Of a DNA stretch of 64,000 bases, positions 8,724-17,968 are shown piece after piece. This DNA is from Metabacillus litoralis. GTDB taxonomy: Bacteria; Bacillota; Bacilli; Bacillales; Bacillaceae. The translations under genes were made by a program, and so were the position numbers. How positions within the stretch are numbered: position 1 is the first letter of the stretch; each line of letters begins with the position of its first letter. The DNA lies in the NCBI RefSeq assembly GCF_003667825.1, contig NZ_CP033043.1:2895501-2959500 (forward strand), in the 5' to 3' direction. Under the pieces are notes generated by a model. That model saw only the letters and a list, made by a program, of their open reading frames with translations. It made no database searches and was not told where the DNA came from.

Positions 8724-8894
8724 TTATAACTCATCTTCTACTCTTTGCTTAGATTTAATTGGTTGACCCTTTTTTGCATTTTTAGCTTTTGTTTCTTTTA
8801 TTGGATCATAATCTTGACCAAGCTCTAGATCATTGCTGTTAACACCGTTCTTTGTTTTTTGCTCAGGGTTATTTTGCTTTGATCGTTTTTTCAT
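8724..8894 (-). CDS. small hydrophilic protein of unknown function (56 aa)
   Basis: A 56-residue, strongly charged, lysine- and asparagine-rich protein (begins MKKRSKQNNPEQKTKN, ends IKSKQRVEDEL) with no cysteine, tryptophan or membrane segment. I do not recognise a named family. It is supported as a gene by its ATG at 8894-8892, which overlaps the ytzC stop as ATGA, with an AGGAGATGC site inside ytzC; that is a classic coupled pair. The composition resembles small spore or stress proteins in a general way only. Confidence 0.65.
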   Translation of the reverse strand: MKKRSKQNNPEQKTKNGVNSNDLELGQDYDPIKETKAKNAKKGQPIKSKQRVEDEL

Positions 8895-9163
8895 CGCTCA
8901 GCATCTCCTTTAAGAATCATCTTATTTTGGAGTTCTTGAAGTTGCAATCTCATACGATAAAGCTGATCTTGCTGCTGATCATTTGCACTTAATGAAAGAT
9001 GATTAATTTCGTTAACAGAATCTTCTAACCCTTGAAGTGCTTTTGTATATTCTGTCTCATTGTAATGCTCTTGTTGCGCTCCACCTTTATATTGTTCACG
9101 AGCATATTCAATTGCGTCCGTACAGCGTTGTAAATATTCATTAACTGATTGTCTTGTTGCCAT
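8891..9163 (-). CDS. ytzC: YtzC-like small helical protein
   Basis: A 90-residue, mostly helical, glutamine- and glutamate-rich protein beginning MATRQSVNEYLQRCTDAIEY. The heptad-like pattern suggests a coiled coil. The sequence and the neighbourhood (next to ytqA) match B. subtilis YtzC, which has no assigned function. I chose ATG 9163 because GGAGGAG lies 6 nt upstream; the frame extends to 9205 but without a site. It is coupled to the 56-residue gene by a 4-nt overlap. Confidence 0.85.
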   Translation of the reverse strand: MATRQSVNEYLQRCTDAIEYAREQYKGGAQQEHYNETEYTKALQGLEDSVNEINHLSLSANDQQQDQLYRMRLQLQELQNKMILKGDAER

Positions 9164-9343
9164 GTCCATCTCCTCCAAACGATATGAAGTCAATTGAAGC
9201 TTCATCAGTTATATTGTTTACAACGGATGAAAAAACTTGTGTGCAAATATCTGGAAAGCCATCAGGTAATCTGTCTTTCCTGAAGCTAAAATGGTAAAAT
9301 GATTAGATGGAAATTTGACATACTATTAAAGGAGGTTTCTATT

Positions 9344-10876
<1,533 letters not shown>

Positions 10877-10878
<2 letters not shown>

Positions 10879-10902
10879 AGGCGCCCACATAAAGGCGCCT
10901 CT
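10877..10902. terminator. bidirectional terminator between ytqB and ytpB
   Basis: Arms AGAGGCGCC (10877-10885) and GGCGCCTCT (10894-10902) form a perfect 9-bp G+C-rich stem between converging genes. The ytqB TAG (10876-10878) enters the stem. Confidence 0.75.
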
Positions 10903-10910
10903 TAGTTTCA

Positions 10911-11990
10911 TTATGAACTTTTTTTCCAAGGGAATTTTTGAATTGTACGATATGCTCTTCCATTAAAATAAAAGAAAAAGGAGGTTAATCCACCTAACTT
11001 TATTAATCTCTTTGCTAATTTATTTAGCTCTTTCCTTGATGCAACCTTATCATCTGATAAATAAACTCCAAGTAATCCCCGATTAATCAAGCGATGAAAA
11101 TTCTCATGTGGAATCCCTTTTAAATGAGTATCTGCCTTCTCAACGAAGTACTCCAATCTTTTGATCATGACTTCTTCTGACGAATAATAGCTACAAAAAT
11201 TCAAGTCTCCACCCTGTTTATCCTCTTCTTGGTCAATTAAATAATCAAGCAGGATGTGAAGACCCTGGATATAAGGAAAATAGCTTTCCATAATTTGTTT
11301 AGCTTGATTCTCTTCAAACCCCTCTTGAAAAGCATATGCTACTAAACAAAAAATGCCAAGAGTTGACCCTGTACAAGCTGAAAACTCATACCATTCCATT
11401 TGGGGTACATTTCCTCTATGCCGTTCAAACCAGTCCTCAAGGCGTGACACTCGTTCATCCTTTTTAACATGCTTATGTACCTGAAGATCGCAATAATAAT
11501 TTGATAATTCTAGTAAATACTTTGATATCAAAGGATAGTGTTGTAGGTCCGATAAAACATTTTGACATGTTTGAACTAAATCATGTAGATAGCCACCATC
11601 ATTCTGATCTTCCCTGAATTGGTAATAATTTTTACATGGAGCACCACATGATAAAGCATCTAACATAGACTGATGAAGCATGCGAAAATCAACAGGATCT
11701 AGAGAAGTACTACGATCACAAAGATTATCTAGATAATCACTTATTGTTTGATAAGCAACAATAAATTCGATGCATTGTTGTTTATGCTGACCTGAAATCA
11801 TTGATAAAATGGCTCCACCTTCACAGTGAAACTCTTTTTCCTGAATACTATTTAATGCTTGTAATCTTAATTCCCTATTCGGTATGCTCTCTGCCTTCTC
11901 TTTCCAATGTTTGATATAAAAATGGGTGATGGGAAATATTTCTTTATAAACCTTAGTCATTAACCTAATCGGATGCTGGGGTACTGTCAA
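10911..11990 (-). CDS. ytpB: tetraprenyl-beta-curcumene synthase YtpB
   Basis: A 359-residue soluble, mostly helical protein of the DUF2600 family. By family knowledge YtpB cyclises tetraprenyl diphosphate to tetraprenyl-beta-curcumene, a C35 terpenoid precursor in Bacillus spores. It lacks the canonical DDxxD; acidic stretches such as YQTISDYLDNLCDR and HILLDYLIDQEED are the likely diphosphate-binding helices. Start choice: TTG 11990 lies 8-9 nt after AGAGGTGA, while GTG 12002 would be inside that site, so I prefer TTG with moderate certainty. Follows ytpA on the same strand, 41-53 nt apart. Confidence 0.9.
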   Translation of the reverse strand: MTVPQHPIRLMTKVYKEIFPITHFYIKHWKEKAESIPNRELRLQALNSIQEKEFHCEGGAILSMISGQHKQQCIEFIVAYQTISDYLDNLCDRSTSLDPVDFRMLHQSMLDALSCGAPCKNYYQFREDQNDGGYLHDLVQTCQNVLSDLQHYPLISKYLLELSNYYCDLQVHKHVKKDERVSRLEDWFERHRGNVPQMEWYEFSACTGSTLGIFCLVAYAFQEGFEENQAKQIMESYFPYIQGLHILLDYLIDQEEDKQGGDLNFCSYYSSEEVMIKRLEYFVEKADTHLKGIPHENFHRLINRGLLGVYLSDDKVASRKELNKLAKRLIKLGGLTSFFFYFNGRAYRTIQKFPWKKSS

Positions 11991-12042
11991 AGGGGTTGTC
12001 ACCTCTTGTATATATAGTAAAATAAAAGAATATTAACTAGTT

Positions 12043-12837
12043 TTACTTTTGATCATGTGAATGGGAGTCAAAAAACCTCTTTGCCGTTTCGAAAACAATT
12101 TCTTGCTCTGGCTCATTAAAAATTTCATGATAAAGCCCTTTCCACTCTTTGTAACTTTTCTCATGAAGATCTACTTTGTTAAACCATGCTTTCACAAGTG
12201 ACTTATCAACAATCTTGTCTGCTCCGCCTTGCATAAGAAGTAACGGTACATCTTGAAATTTCCCAACCTGATTTTGTGCTTCTTCCATAGCCTTTTTTAA
12301 CTCACGGTACCATCTTACGGAGACCTTTGTCACATATAAAGAATCATTTTCATCAAGCTCCTGTACAGCTTTACTTCGAGTAGCAAGAGCAACATTCAAT
12401 TGTGACTGTACTTTAAAAGATGGCATAATTAAATTCAAGCCTTTTGAAGCGAGCTCAAGCGCCTTATTAGGCTTAAATAATATTCCTAGGCAAGGAGAAG
12501 ACAAAATAACCGCCTTCACATCATGATGCTTTTCCTGCAAGGCACGAATAACAATAAGCCCTCCCATGCTATGACCTAATAAAAATAGCGGAACACCAAA
12601 TTTCTTTGCTTCCGTAATCCACTCATTCACTTCTTTTATATATTCATCAAAAGATTCTATATGTCCTCTTCTTCTAGTTGTAGTTCCCTGACCTGGTAAA
12701 TCACCGATTACAACATGATATCCAGCTAATCTCCACATTTCTACAAGCATTTTATAGCGACCATGATGTTCAGCAGCTCCATGGACAATAACAATACATC
12801 CCTTTACATCATCAGTTTCAGCTTCCCATTTCCACAT
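12043..12837 (-). CDS. ytpA: alpha/beta hydrolase YtpA (lysophospholipase type)
   Basis: A 264-residue monoglyceride-lipase-like hydrolase. It shows the oxyanion region HGAAEHHGRY (about 19-28), the nucleophile elbow GHSMGG (about 88-93), an acid in LLMQGGADKIVD, and the catalytic histidine in LYHEIFNE. B. subtilis YtpA is reported to produce the lysophospholipid antibiotic bacilysocin; the same role is inferred here from position and similarity. No signal peptide. Start ATG 12837 follows AAAGGAGAGG. It lies upstream of ytpB on the same strand and is probably co-transcribed. Confidence 0.9.
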   Translation of the reverse strand: MWKWEAETDDVKGCIVIVHGAAEHHGRYKMLVEMWRLAGYHVVIGDLPGQGTTTRRRGHIESFDEYIKEVNEWITEAKKFGVPLFLLGHSMGGLIVIRALQEKHHDVKAVILSSPCLGILFKPNKALELASKGLNLIMPSFKVQSQLNVALATRSKAVQELDENDSLYVTKVSVRWYRELKKAMEEAQNQVGKFQDVPLLLMQGGADKIVDKSLVKAWFNKVDLHEKSYKEWKGLYHEIFNEPEQEIVFETAKRFFDSHSHDQK

Positions 12838-12964
12838 AATGCTGCCTCTCCTTTCACTATCATCTCTTTTAACTATCTATGGAAATCAACATTTCAGTAT
12901 TATAAACCAGTGGTATAATAAACGAATAAAAGTATATTCTTTCCATTAGAAAGGAATGACAAAC

Positions 12965-13492
12965 ATGATTTATCCATTTAAAGACAAAGAGCCCCAAATC
13001 TCTGAATCAGCTTTCATTGCAGATTATGTAACAATTACTGGTGATGTAATTGTCGGAGACGAATCAAGCATATGGTTTCAAACAGTCATTCGCGGAGATG
13101 TTTCACCAACAATTATAGGAAAGCGTGTGAATATTCAGGATTTATGTTGTCTTCATCAAAGTCCTAACAAACCACTAATCCTTGAAGATGACGTGACTGT
13201 TGGCCATAGTGTCATTCTACATAGTAGCATTATTCGCAAGAAAGCTTTAATTGGTATGGGTTCCATCATTTTAGATGGTGCAGAAATTGGTGAAGGAGCC
13301 TTTATTGGAGCAGGTAGTCTTGTTCCTCCCGGAAAAAAAATACCCCCTAACACGCTTGCTCTTGGTCGACCAGCAAAGGTTGTAAGATCACTAACTCAAG
13401 AAGATATAAAAGATATGGAACGAATCCGTCGCGAATATGTTGAAAAAGGACAATATTATAAATCCATAAAAAAAGATAAGCACCGTGAATAA
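12965..13492 (+). CDS. ytoA: gamma-carbonic-anhydrase-like hexapeptide protein YtoA
   Basis: A 175-residue left-handed beta-helix protein. Hexapeptide repeats run from about 15 to 150, followed by a C-terminal helix (EDIKDMERIRREYVEKGQYY). Metal-ligand candidates are in LHQS and VGHSVILHSS (histidines of the gamma-CA pattern). By family knowledge it forms trimers; whether B. subtilis-type YtoA has anhydrase activity is not established. Start ATG 12965, with AAAGGA 9 nt upstream, gives the conserved beginning MIYPFKDKEPQISESAFIADY; the ATG three codons earlier sits too close to the site. Confidence 0.92.
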   Translation: MIYPFKDKEPQISESAFIADYVTITGDVIVGDESSIWFQTVIRGDVSPTIIGKRVNIQDLCCLHQSPNKPLILEDDVTVGHSVILHSSIIRKKALIGMGSIILDGAEIGEGAFIGAGSLVPPGKKIPPNTLALGRPAKVVRSLTQEDIKDMERIRREYVEKGQYYKSIKKDKHRE

Positions 13493-13549
13493 TTATTATG
13501 GGATCATACATTCTATAAAGTCTTTTTAAGGAATAAATTTACCAATGGA

Positions 13550-13573
13550 AACTTGGCGATAAGCCAAGTTTTT
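13550..13573 (+). terminator. terminator after ytoA; 13493-13857 otherwise empty
   Basis: Perfect stem AACTTGGC (13550-13557) / GCCAAGTT (13563-13570) with a T-run. The rest of the 365-nt gap is A+T-rich, with no gene or repeat that I can support. It must hold the promoter of the PAP2 gene, but no strong -35/-10 pair stands out. Confidence 0.75.
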
Positions 13574-13857
13574 CTAATCTTTATTATTATGTTACCACCC
13601 TCTACCTTTCCATACCACTTTCAATAACTTCTTTCATAAATTGTTTAAAATGTAATCTGGACAGACACAAATACCTCTACATCTTACATATTATACCTAT
13701 CTTAAGAAAATCATTTCATTTCGTTATGTTTATTTATTTAGCTATCATTAATTTTTTGAAAATGATGTGAAGGAATTTTTACATTATCTTATTATTAACT
13801 AAATATTCGTCAACTAAAATAATAGTAAAGGGGTAAATAAAAAGGAGCGTTCCTAAG

Positions 13858-14412
13858 ATGAAAACAAGGCTTTTATCGAACATGTATGATTTTGAATGCA
13901 GGCTGTTTCGAAGTGTGAACCGTCATTTTGACCAAAAGATTCTAAATTTCTATTTTCGCAATATTACACATCTTGGTGGAGCTATTATCACAATCACGGT
14001 TTGTCTTTGTCTTATGTTTTTCACAAAAGGTAACGTACAAACTACAAGCATTGCTAGTGGGTTATCACTTCTTTTAAGTCATCTTCCCGTGGCAATGGTT
14101 AAAAAACTGTATCCACGTAAAAGACCTTACATTGCACTTGTAGAAACAAAAGTGCCTGCAAATCCATTGGAAGATCATTCCTTTCCATCAGGACATACAA
14201 CAGCTATTTTTTCTGTCATCATTCCATTTATTTTATTTATGCCACAATTTGCACTCATTCTTTTACCAGTTGCTATAAGTGTAGGTTTATCAAGAATGTA
14301 TCTTGGGTTACATTACCCTTCAGATGTTCTGGCTGGATGTTTACTCGGGAGCTCTGCTGGATTTGTTAGCTACACAATTTGCCATGAAATATTGTATAAG
14401 GGCCTTCTTTAA
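13858..14412 (+). CDS. PAP2-family membrane phosphatase
   Basis: A 184-residue integral membrane phosphatase with about five TM helices. The three PAP2 signature blocks are complete: KKLYPRKRP (C1, about 81-89), FPSGH (C2, about 105-109) and SRMYLGLHYPSD (C3, about 144-155). Members dephosphorylate lipid phosphates such as undecaprenyl diphosphate or phosphatidylglycerophosphate. The exact substrate is not decided by sequence, though the lipid-cycle role (BcrC-like) is plausible. Start ATG 13858 after AAAGGAGCG. A glycosyltransferase follows 71 nt downstream on the same strand, suggesting a shared envelope role. Confidence 0.88.
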   Translation: MKTRLLSNMYDFECRLFRSVNRHFDQKILNFYFRNITHLGGAIITITVCLCLMFFTKGNVQTTSIASGLSLLLSHLPVAMVKKLYPRKRPYIALVETKVPANPLEDHSFPSGHTTAIFSVIIPFILFMPQFALILLPVAISVGLSRMYLGLHYPSDVLAGCLLGSSAGFVSYTICHEILYKGLL

Positions 14413-14483
14413 CCAAAGTATGAACATAAAAATAGAAACTCATTAATGGTACCTTTCACTTTTTAGTAACTGGGGGGATTTCG

Positions 14484-15626
14484 ATGAGAATAGCTATTTT
14501 CACAGATACTTTTGCACCAGATGTAAATGGGGTTGCAAGAACATTAAAGAGATTTACAGACTATCTAGAACACAATGGCTATGAATTTAGAGTTTTTGCA
14601 CCAGAAAGTACAAATGAAAGCTTGTTTTCAAGTCATATCCACCGTTTCACAAGCTTACCATTTTTTTTGTATCCAGAATGTAGATTAGCTCTTCCCAATA
14701 TGCTACATGTAAAGTCAGAGCTCCAAAAATTTAAGCCAGATTTAATCCATGTTGCCACACCTTTTAATATAGGTCTTTGCGGACTGCATTATGCTAAAAA
14801 GCTAAACATCCCGCTTGTTGGATCCTACCACACTGATTTTGATCAATATTTGGAGTACTATGATTTTCAATTTCTATCTAAGTTTCTTTGGAAGTATATG
14901 CATTGGTTTCACAAACCTCTACGCAAAATCTTTGTTCCATCTAAAGAGACCCTGGAACAATTAAAGAGAAAAGGGTTTTCCAACCTTCATATTTGGGGAA
15001 GAGGAGTTGAGTGTCAATTATTTCATCCTAATTACCCTAGTGAAGAAATTCGTTATAAATATCGTATTAAAGAAAAATATATTTTATCCTACGTTGGCCG
15101 TTTAGCTCCTGAAAAGGATATTGAAACTCTTATGAATATCACACAAAGCCTTCCTCAGAATATGAAGAATCATATTCATTGGTTAATTGTAGGAGATGGA
15201 CCATCTAAAGAAGATATGCAAAAGAAAGCTCCTGAAAACATGACATTTGCTGGCTACTTAAATGGTGTGGATCTCGCAAAAGTATATGCTGCATCAGATT
15301 TATTTGTCTTTCCATCTCCAACGGAAACATTCGGAAATGTCGTTTTAGAAGCCCTTGCTTCAGGTACACCAGTCATAGGAGCTAATTCTGGTGGAGTTAA
15401 AAATATTATCAAAGAAAATCAAACCGGACATTTATGTGAACCAAGGAACGTGGAACAATTTACAAATGCTATTATTCATTTATTAACTAATCATTCTTTA
15501 AAAACACAAATGGGAAAAGAGGCACGTCAATATGCTCTTTCTCAAACATGGGATCAAATCTTTGAAGGACTATTAACAGAATATGAAGATGCATTAATTG
15601 AAAAGAAGATTATTCGCTATGCATAA
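14484..15626 (+). CDS. glycosyltransferase family 4 (GT-B fold)
   Basis: A 380-residue cytoplasmic GT-B enzyme. The N-terminal domain starts MRIAIFTDTFAPDVNGVART, a hallmark of the mannosyl/glucosyl-transferase group. The linker YVGRLAPEKDIETL opens the sugar-nucleotide domain, and the EX7E motif is ETFGNVVLEALASGTPVIG (about 274-293). Donor and acceptor are unknown; lipid-linked or phosphatidylinositol-mannoside-like transferases share this pattern. Start ATG 14484 follows GGGGGG. It lies behind the PAP2 gene, so glycolipid or undecaprenyl-linked glycan synthesis is a reasonable guess. Confidence 0.9.
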   Translation: MRIAIFTDTFAPDVNGVARTLKRFTDYLEHNGYEFRVFAPESTNESLFSSHIHRFTSLPFFLYPECRLALPNMLHVKSELQKFKPDLIHVATPFNIGLCGLHYAKKLNIPLVGSYHTDFDQYLEYYDFQFLSKFLWKYMHWFHKPLRKIFVPSKETLEQLKRKGFSNLHIWGRGVECQLFHPNYPSEEIRYKYRIKEKYILSYVGRLAPEKDIETLMNITQSLPQNMKNHIHWLIVGDGPSKEDMQKKAPENMTFAGYLNGVDLAKVYAASDLFVFPSPTETFGNVVLEALASGTPVIGANSGGVKNIIKENQTGHLCEPRNVEQFTNAIIHLLTNHSLKTQMGKEARQYALSQTWDQIFEGLLTEYEDALIEKKIIRYA

Positions 15627-15658
15627 GGTTTGCTGATTAATTTATGAAACAAAAACAT

Positions 15659-15695
15659 AAAGCAAAGGAGTCTTCTCAAACGTCTCCTTTGCTTT
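15659..15695. terminator. bidirectional terminator
   Basis: Perfect 12-bp stem AAAGCAAAGGAG (15659-15670) / CTCCTTTGCTTT (15684-15695) between the converging glycosyltransferase and YtkA-like genes. Confidence 0.85.
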
Positions 15696-15738
15696 TTAAT
15701 GTCCCTCTGACAAATCAGTTTCTAGTTTCTTTGAATGA

Positions 15739-16146
15739 TCAGGTACCTTCACCAACTTGAATATCAACCGTTGGCATTGTATGGTATCCTTTTACATTAG
15801 TATGTGCTATTACTTGATAAACTCCAGGGTCATCGAAAATATAATCAATTGAATAAGTACCGGTATCTGTTAGTTCCGCCAAAATTTTCTCGGATTCTTC
15901 TTCACCTTTTTTTATTTCAAATGTTACTTCGGCATCATCAACAAGTTCTTCGCCGTAATATACATTCGCACTAATTGTTTCTTGTTGATTTGGATTTGTA
16001 TGTACATTCGCTAGTATTTCAACTTTTGGTGCCTTCACTTCAACTTCTTCTGAATGATTAGTATGCTGAGGTTCAGCAGATTGCTGGCAGCCTGCTGCAA
16101 GAAGTATACTTATCACTAGGCTACTTATCACGATCTTAAGCTTCAT
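15739..16146 (-). CDS. YtkA-like (FixH-related) lipoprotein
   Basis: A 135-residue lipoprotein: signal MKLKIVISSLVISILLAAGC with lipobox LAAGC (Cys about 20), a short His/Glu-rich linker, then an immunoglobulin-like YtkA domain (about 45-130) ending in GVYQVIAHTNVKGYHTMP. The conserved histidines in this last stretch are typical of the YtkA/FixH fold and have been suggested as metal ligands. The role is unproven. Start ATG 16146 after GGAGGG. It is divergent from the beta-propeller lipoprotein/two-component operon, with a 180-nt shared upstream region, so co-regulation is possible. Confidence 0.82.
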   Translation of the reverse strand: MKLKIVISSLVISILLAAGCQQSAEPQHTNHSEEVEVKAPKVEILANVHTNPNQQETISANVYYGEELVDDAEVTFEIKKGEEESEKILAELTDTGTYSIDYIFDDPGVYQVIAHTNVKGYHTMPTVDIQVGEGT

Positions 16147-16326
16147 TCTTATTTCCCTCCTACTCTTTAAAGATAGCGAACAAATGTGATATTTTTATGA
16201 AGAAAAACAATATGAATTTATGACTTCATTCATTATTCACATTTTAAAGTTATAATAATCACTATACCATCCAAATGAATACCTTACCTACACTAAAATA
16301 AAAATAAGAATTTGAGAGGAAAATCA

Positions 16327-17292
16327 ATGAAACGTTTAGTCTTTGGAACCATTCTTCTACTCTTAATGGTCTCCTGTTCTACAGAACCTTCATTACCAAA
16401 AATCCCATTATCGAAATCTGTTATTGCAAGTTTGAATATATACGACCAGTCTATTACTTTTATAGATGGTGATACAAAAGAAAAAATGATCTGGGAAGTA
16501 CCGCACCCATTTAAAAATGGAATCCTGTTATCGAATGACAAACTACTATTATTAAATAAAGAATCAGCAAAAGGCTATGTATACCAACTTTCAACAGGTA
16601 AGAGCAAAGAGTGGGAGATTGGTGAAGGAATAGAAACCGGTCTTCTTTCTTCTGAAAAAATCTTATATCTTGCTGACCAACAAACCAATAAAATAAAAAT
16701 GTTTAACTTAGATGGTAATCTTTTGAAAGAAACAACGGTGGAGCACACACCATTTGCAATTTTTGAAGATCAACATCATTTGTATGTTAGTTATCTCGAT
16801 CATCCTGGTATTGCGATCCTTTCTATAGATCAGTTAGAAATGGAAGGCACCATTCCTTCTCATGATGGAGCAGCTGGTGGATTTATAACGGAGAATCAAG
16901 AACTTTGGCTCGGTGGCCATGGCTCAGGAGTTCATATCCAAGAAAATATTTATATTTATGATCTTAAAAACAAACAATTAACAGCAACGGTTCATGCACC
17001 ATTGATGCCAATTGATTTTATAACAAAAGATGGCAAGGTTTATGTTTTAAGTCATGGCTCTAATATATTAAGAGAAATTGATAGTACCTCCCATCAAATT
17101 CTCCGTTCTGTTGAGGTCGGTGCAAACCCCTTTTCAATGACGTTATATAATAATTATTTATATATTAGCAACTATGACGCAAATGAAGTGGAAATTATTG
17201 ATCTTCATCGTTTCAAGCAAATAGAAACCATACCGGTTGGTGATGGTCCTTTACAGTTAATTGCAAGAGAGGGAACAGCTAATGCTAAATAA
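16327..17292 (+). CDS. YVTN/NHL-type beta-propeller lipoprotein
   Basis: A 321-residue secreted lipoprotein: signal MKRLVFGTILLLLMVSC with the lipobox Cys at about 17, followed by roughly six beta-propeller blades. Blade-like units include ILYLADQQTNKIKMFNLDG and LYISNYDANEVEIIDLHRF, each ending in a V/I-x-x-I/V-P-V-G type turn (ETIPVGDGP). Such propellers act in surface binding or sensing; no catalytic motif is visible. Start ATG 16327 after GAGAGG. The gene overlaps the response-regulator gene by 11 nt, so it is the lead gene of a sensor operon and a possible ligand-binding partner of the kinase. Confidence 0.8.
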   Translation: MKRLVFGTILLLLMVSCSTEPSLPKIPLSKSVIASLNIYDQSITFIDGDTKEKMIWEVPHPFKNGILLSNDKLLLLNKESAKGYVYQLSTGKSKEWEIGEGIETGLLSSEKILYLADQQTNKIKMFNLDGNLLKETTVEHTPFAIFEDQHHLYVSYLDHPGIAILSIDQLEMEGTIPSHDGAAGGFITENQELWLGGHGSGVHIQENIYIYDLKNKQLTATVHAPLMPIDFITKDGKVYVLSHGSNILREIDSTSHQILRSVEVGANPFSMTLYNNYLYISNYDANEVEIIDLHRFKQIETIPVGDGPLQLIAREGTANAK

Positions 17293-17968
17293 AAAAATTT
17301 TAGTCGTTGATGATGAACCTGAAATGAGAGAATTAGTCAATCTTTATTTACGAAAAGAAGGATATGAGGTTTTACAAGCTGAGGATGGTGATGAAGCATT
17401 AACGTTCCTTCCTCAATTTTCACCACATTTGATTCTGTTAGATGTGATGATGCCAAAAATAGATGGATTTACACTTGGAAAGCAAATTCAAGAAGAATAT
17501 AGCATTCCGATTATATTCTTAACAGCACGTGGTGACGAATGGGACCGTATACATGGTCTTAAGTTAGGTGCAGATGATTATATTGTTAAGCCTTTCAGTA
17601 CAGGTGAACTGCTAGCAAGGGTCGAAGCCGTACTAAGGAGAACAAGCTATAATACAAACCAACTCCAGGATAATCGACAAAACTTTGGTTCAATCTCCTT
17701 TGAATTAAAATCCAGAAGAGCATTTTGTCATGAAAAACCCTTATCCTTAACACTCAAAGAGTACGAATTACTTTTATTTCTTGCAACCCATAAATCTCAA
17801 GTATTCTCTAGAGAGCATTTACTTGAGAAGATTTGGGGGATTGATTATACAGGAAGTGAAAGAACGGTTGACACCCATATCAAAACATTGAGACTAAAGT
17901 TAGATGCTGCAGCAAACAGTATTCAAACAGTTTGGGGGGTTGGCTATAAATTTGAAGCTGAAATGTAA
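17282..17968 (+). CDS. OmpR/PhoB-family response regulator
   Basis: A 228-residue two-domain regulator. Receiver: acidic pair VVDDEPEMRE, phospho-acceptor Asp in LILLDVMMPKIDGF (about residue 53), Thr in FLTARGD, Lys in YIVKPFS. The DNA-binding winged helix (about 130-225) carries LTLKEYELLLFLATHKSQVFSR and SERTVDTHIKTLRLKL. Start ATG 17282 lies inside the propeller gene after GAGAGGGAAC and overlaps its end by 11 nt. It overlaps the kinase start by 17 nt, so all three proteins are made together. Target genes unknown. Confidence 0.95.
   Translation: MLNKKILVVDDEPEMRELVNLYLRKEGYEVLQAEDGDEALTFLPQFSPHLILLDVMMPKIDGFTLGKQIQEEYSIPIIFLTARGDEWDRIHGLKLGADDYIVKPFSTGELLARVEAVLRRTSYNTNQLQDNRQNFGSISFELKSRRAFCHEKPLSLTLKEYELLLFLATHKSQVFSREHLLEKIWGIDYTGSERTVDTHIKTLRLKLDAAANSIQTVWGVGYKFEAEM

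Noticed and set aside
8480..8734. 84- and 64-residue minus-strand frames
   Set aside because: They run antisense to the decayed IS1182 transposase, whose family motifs are on the plus strand.
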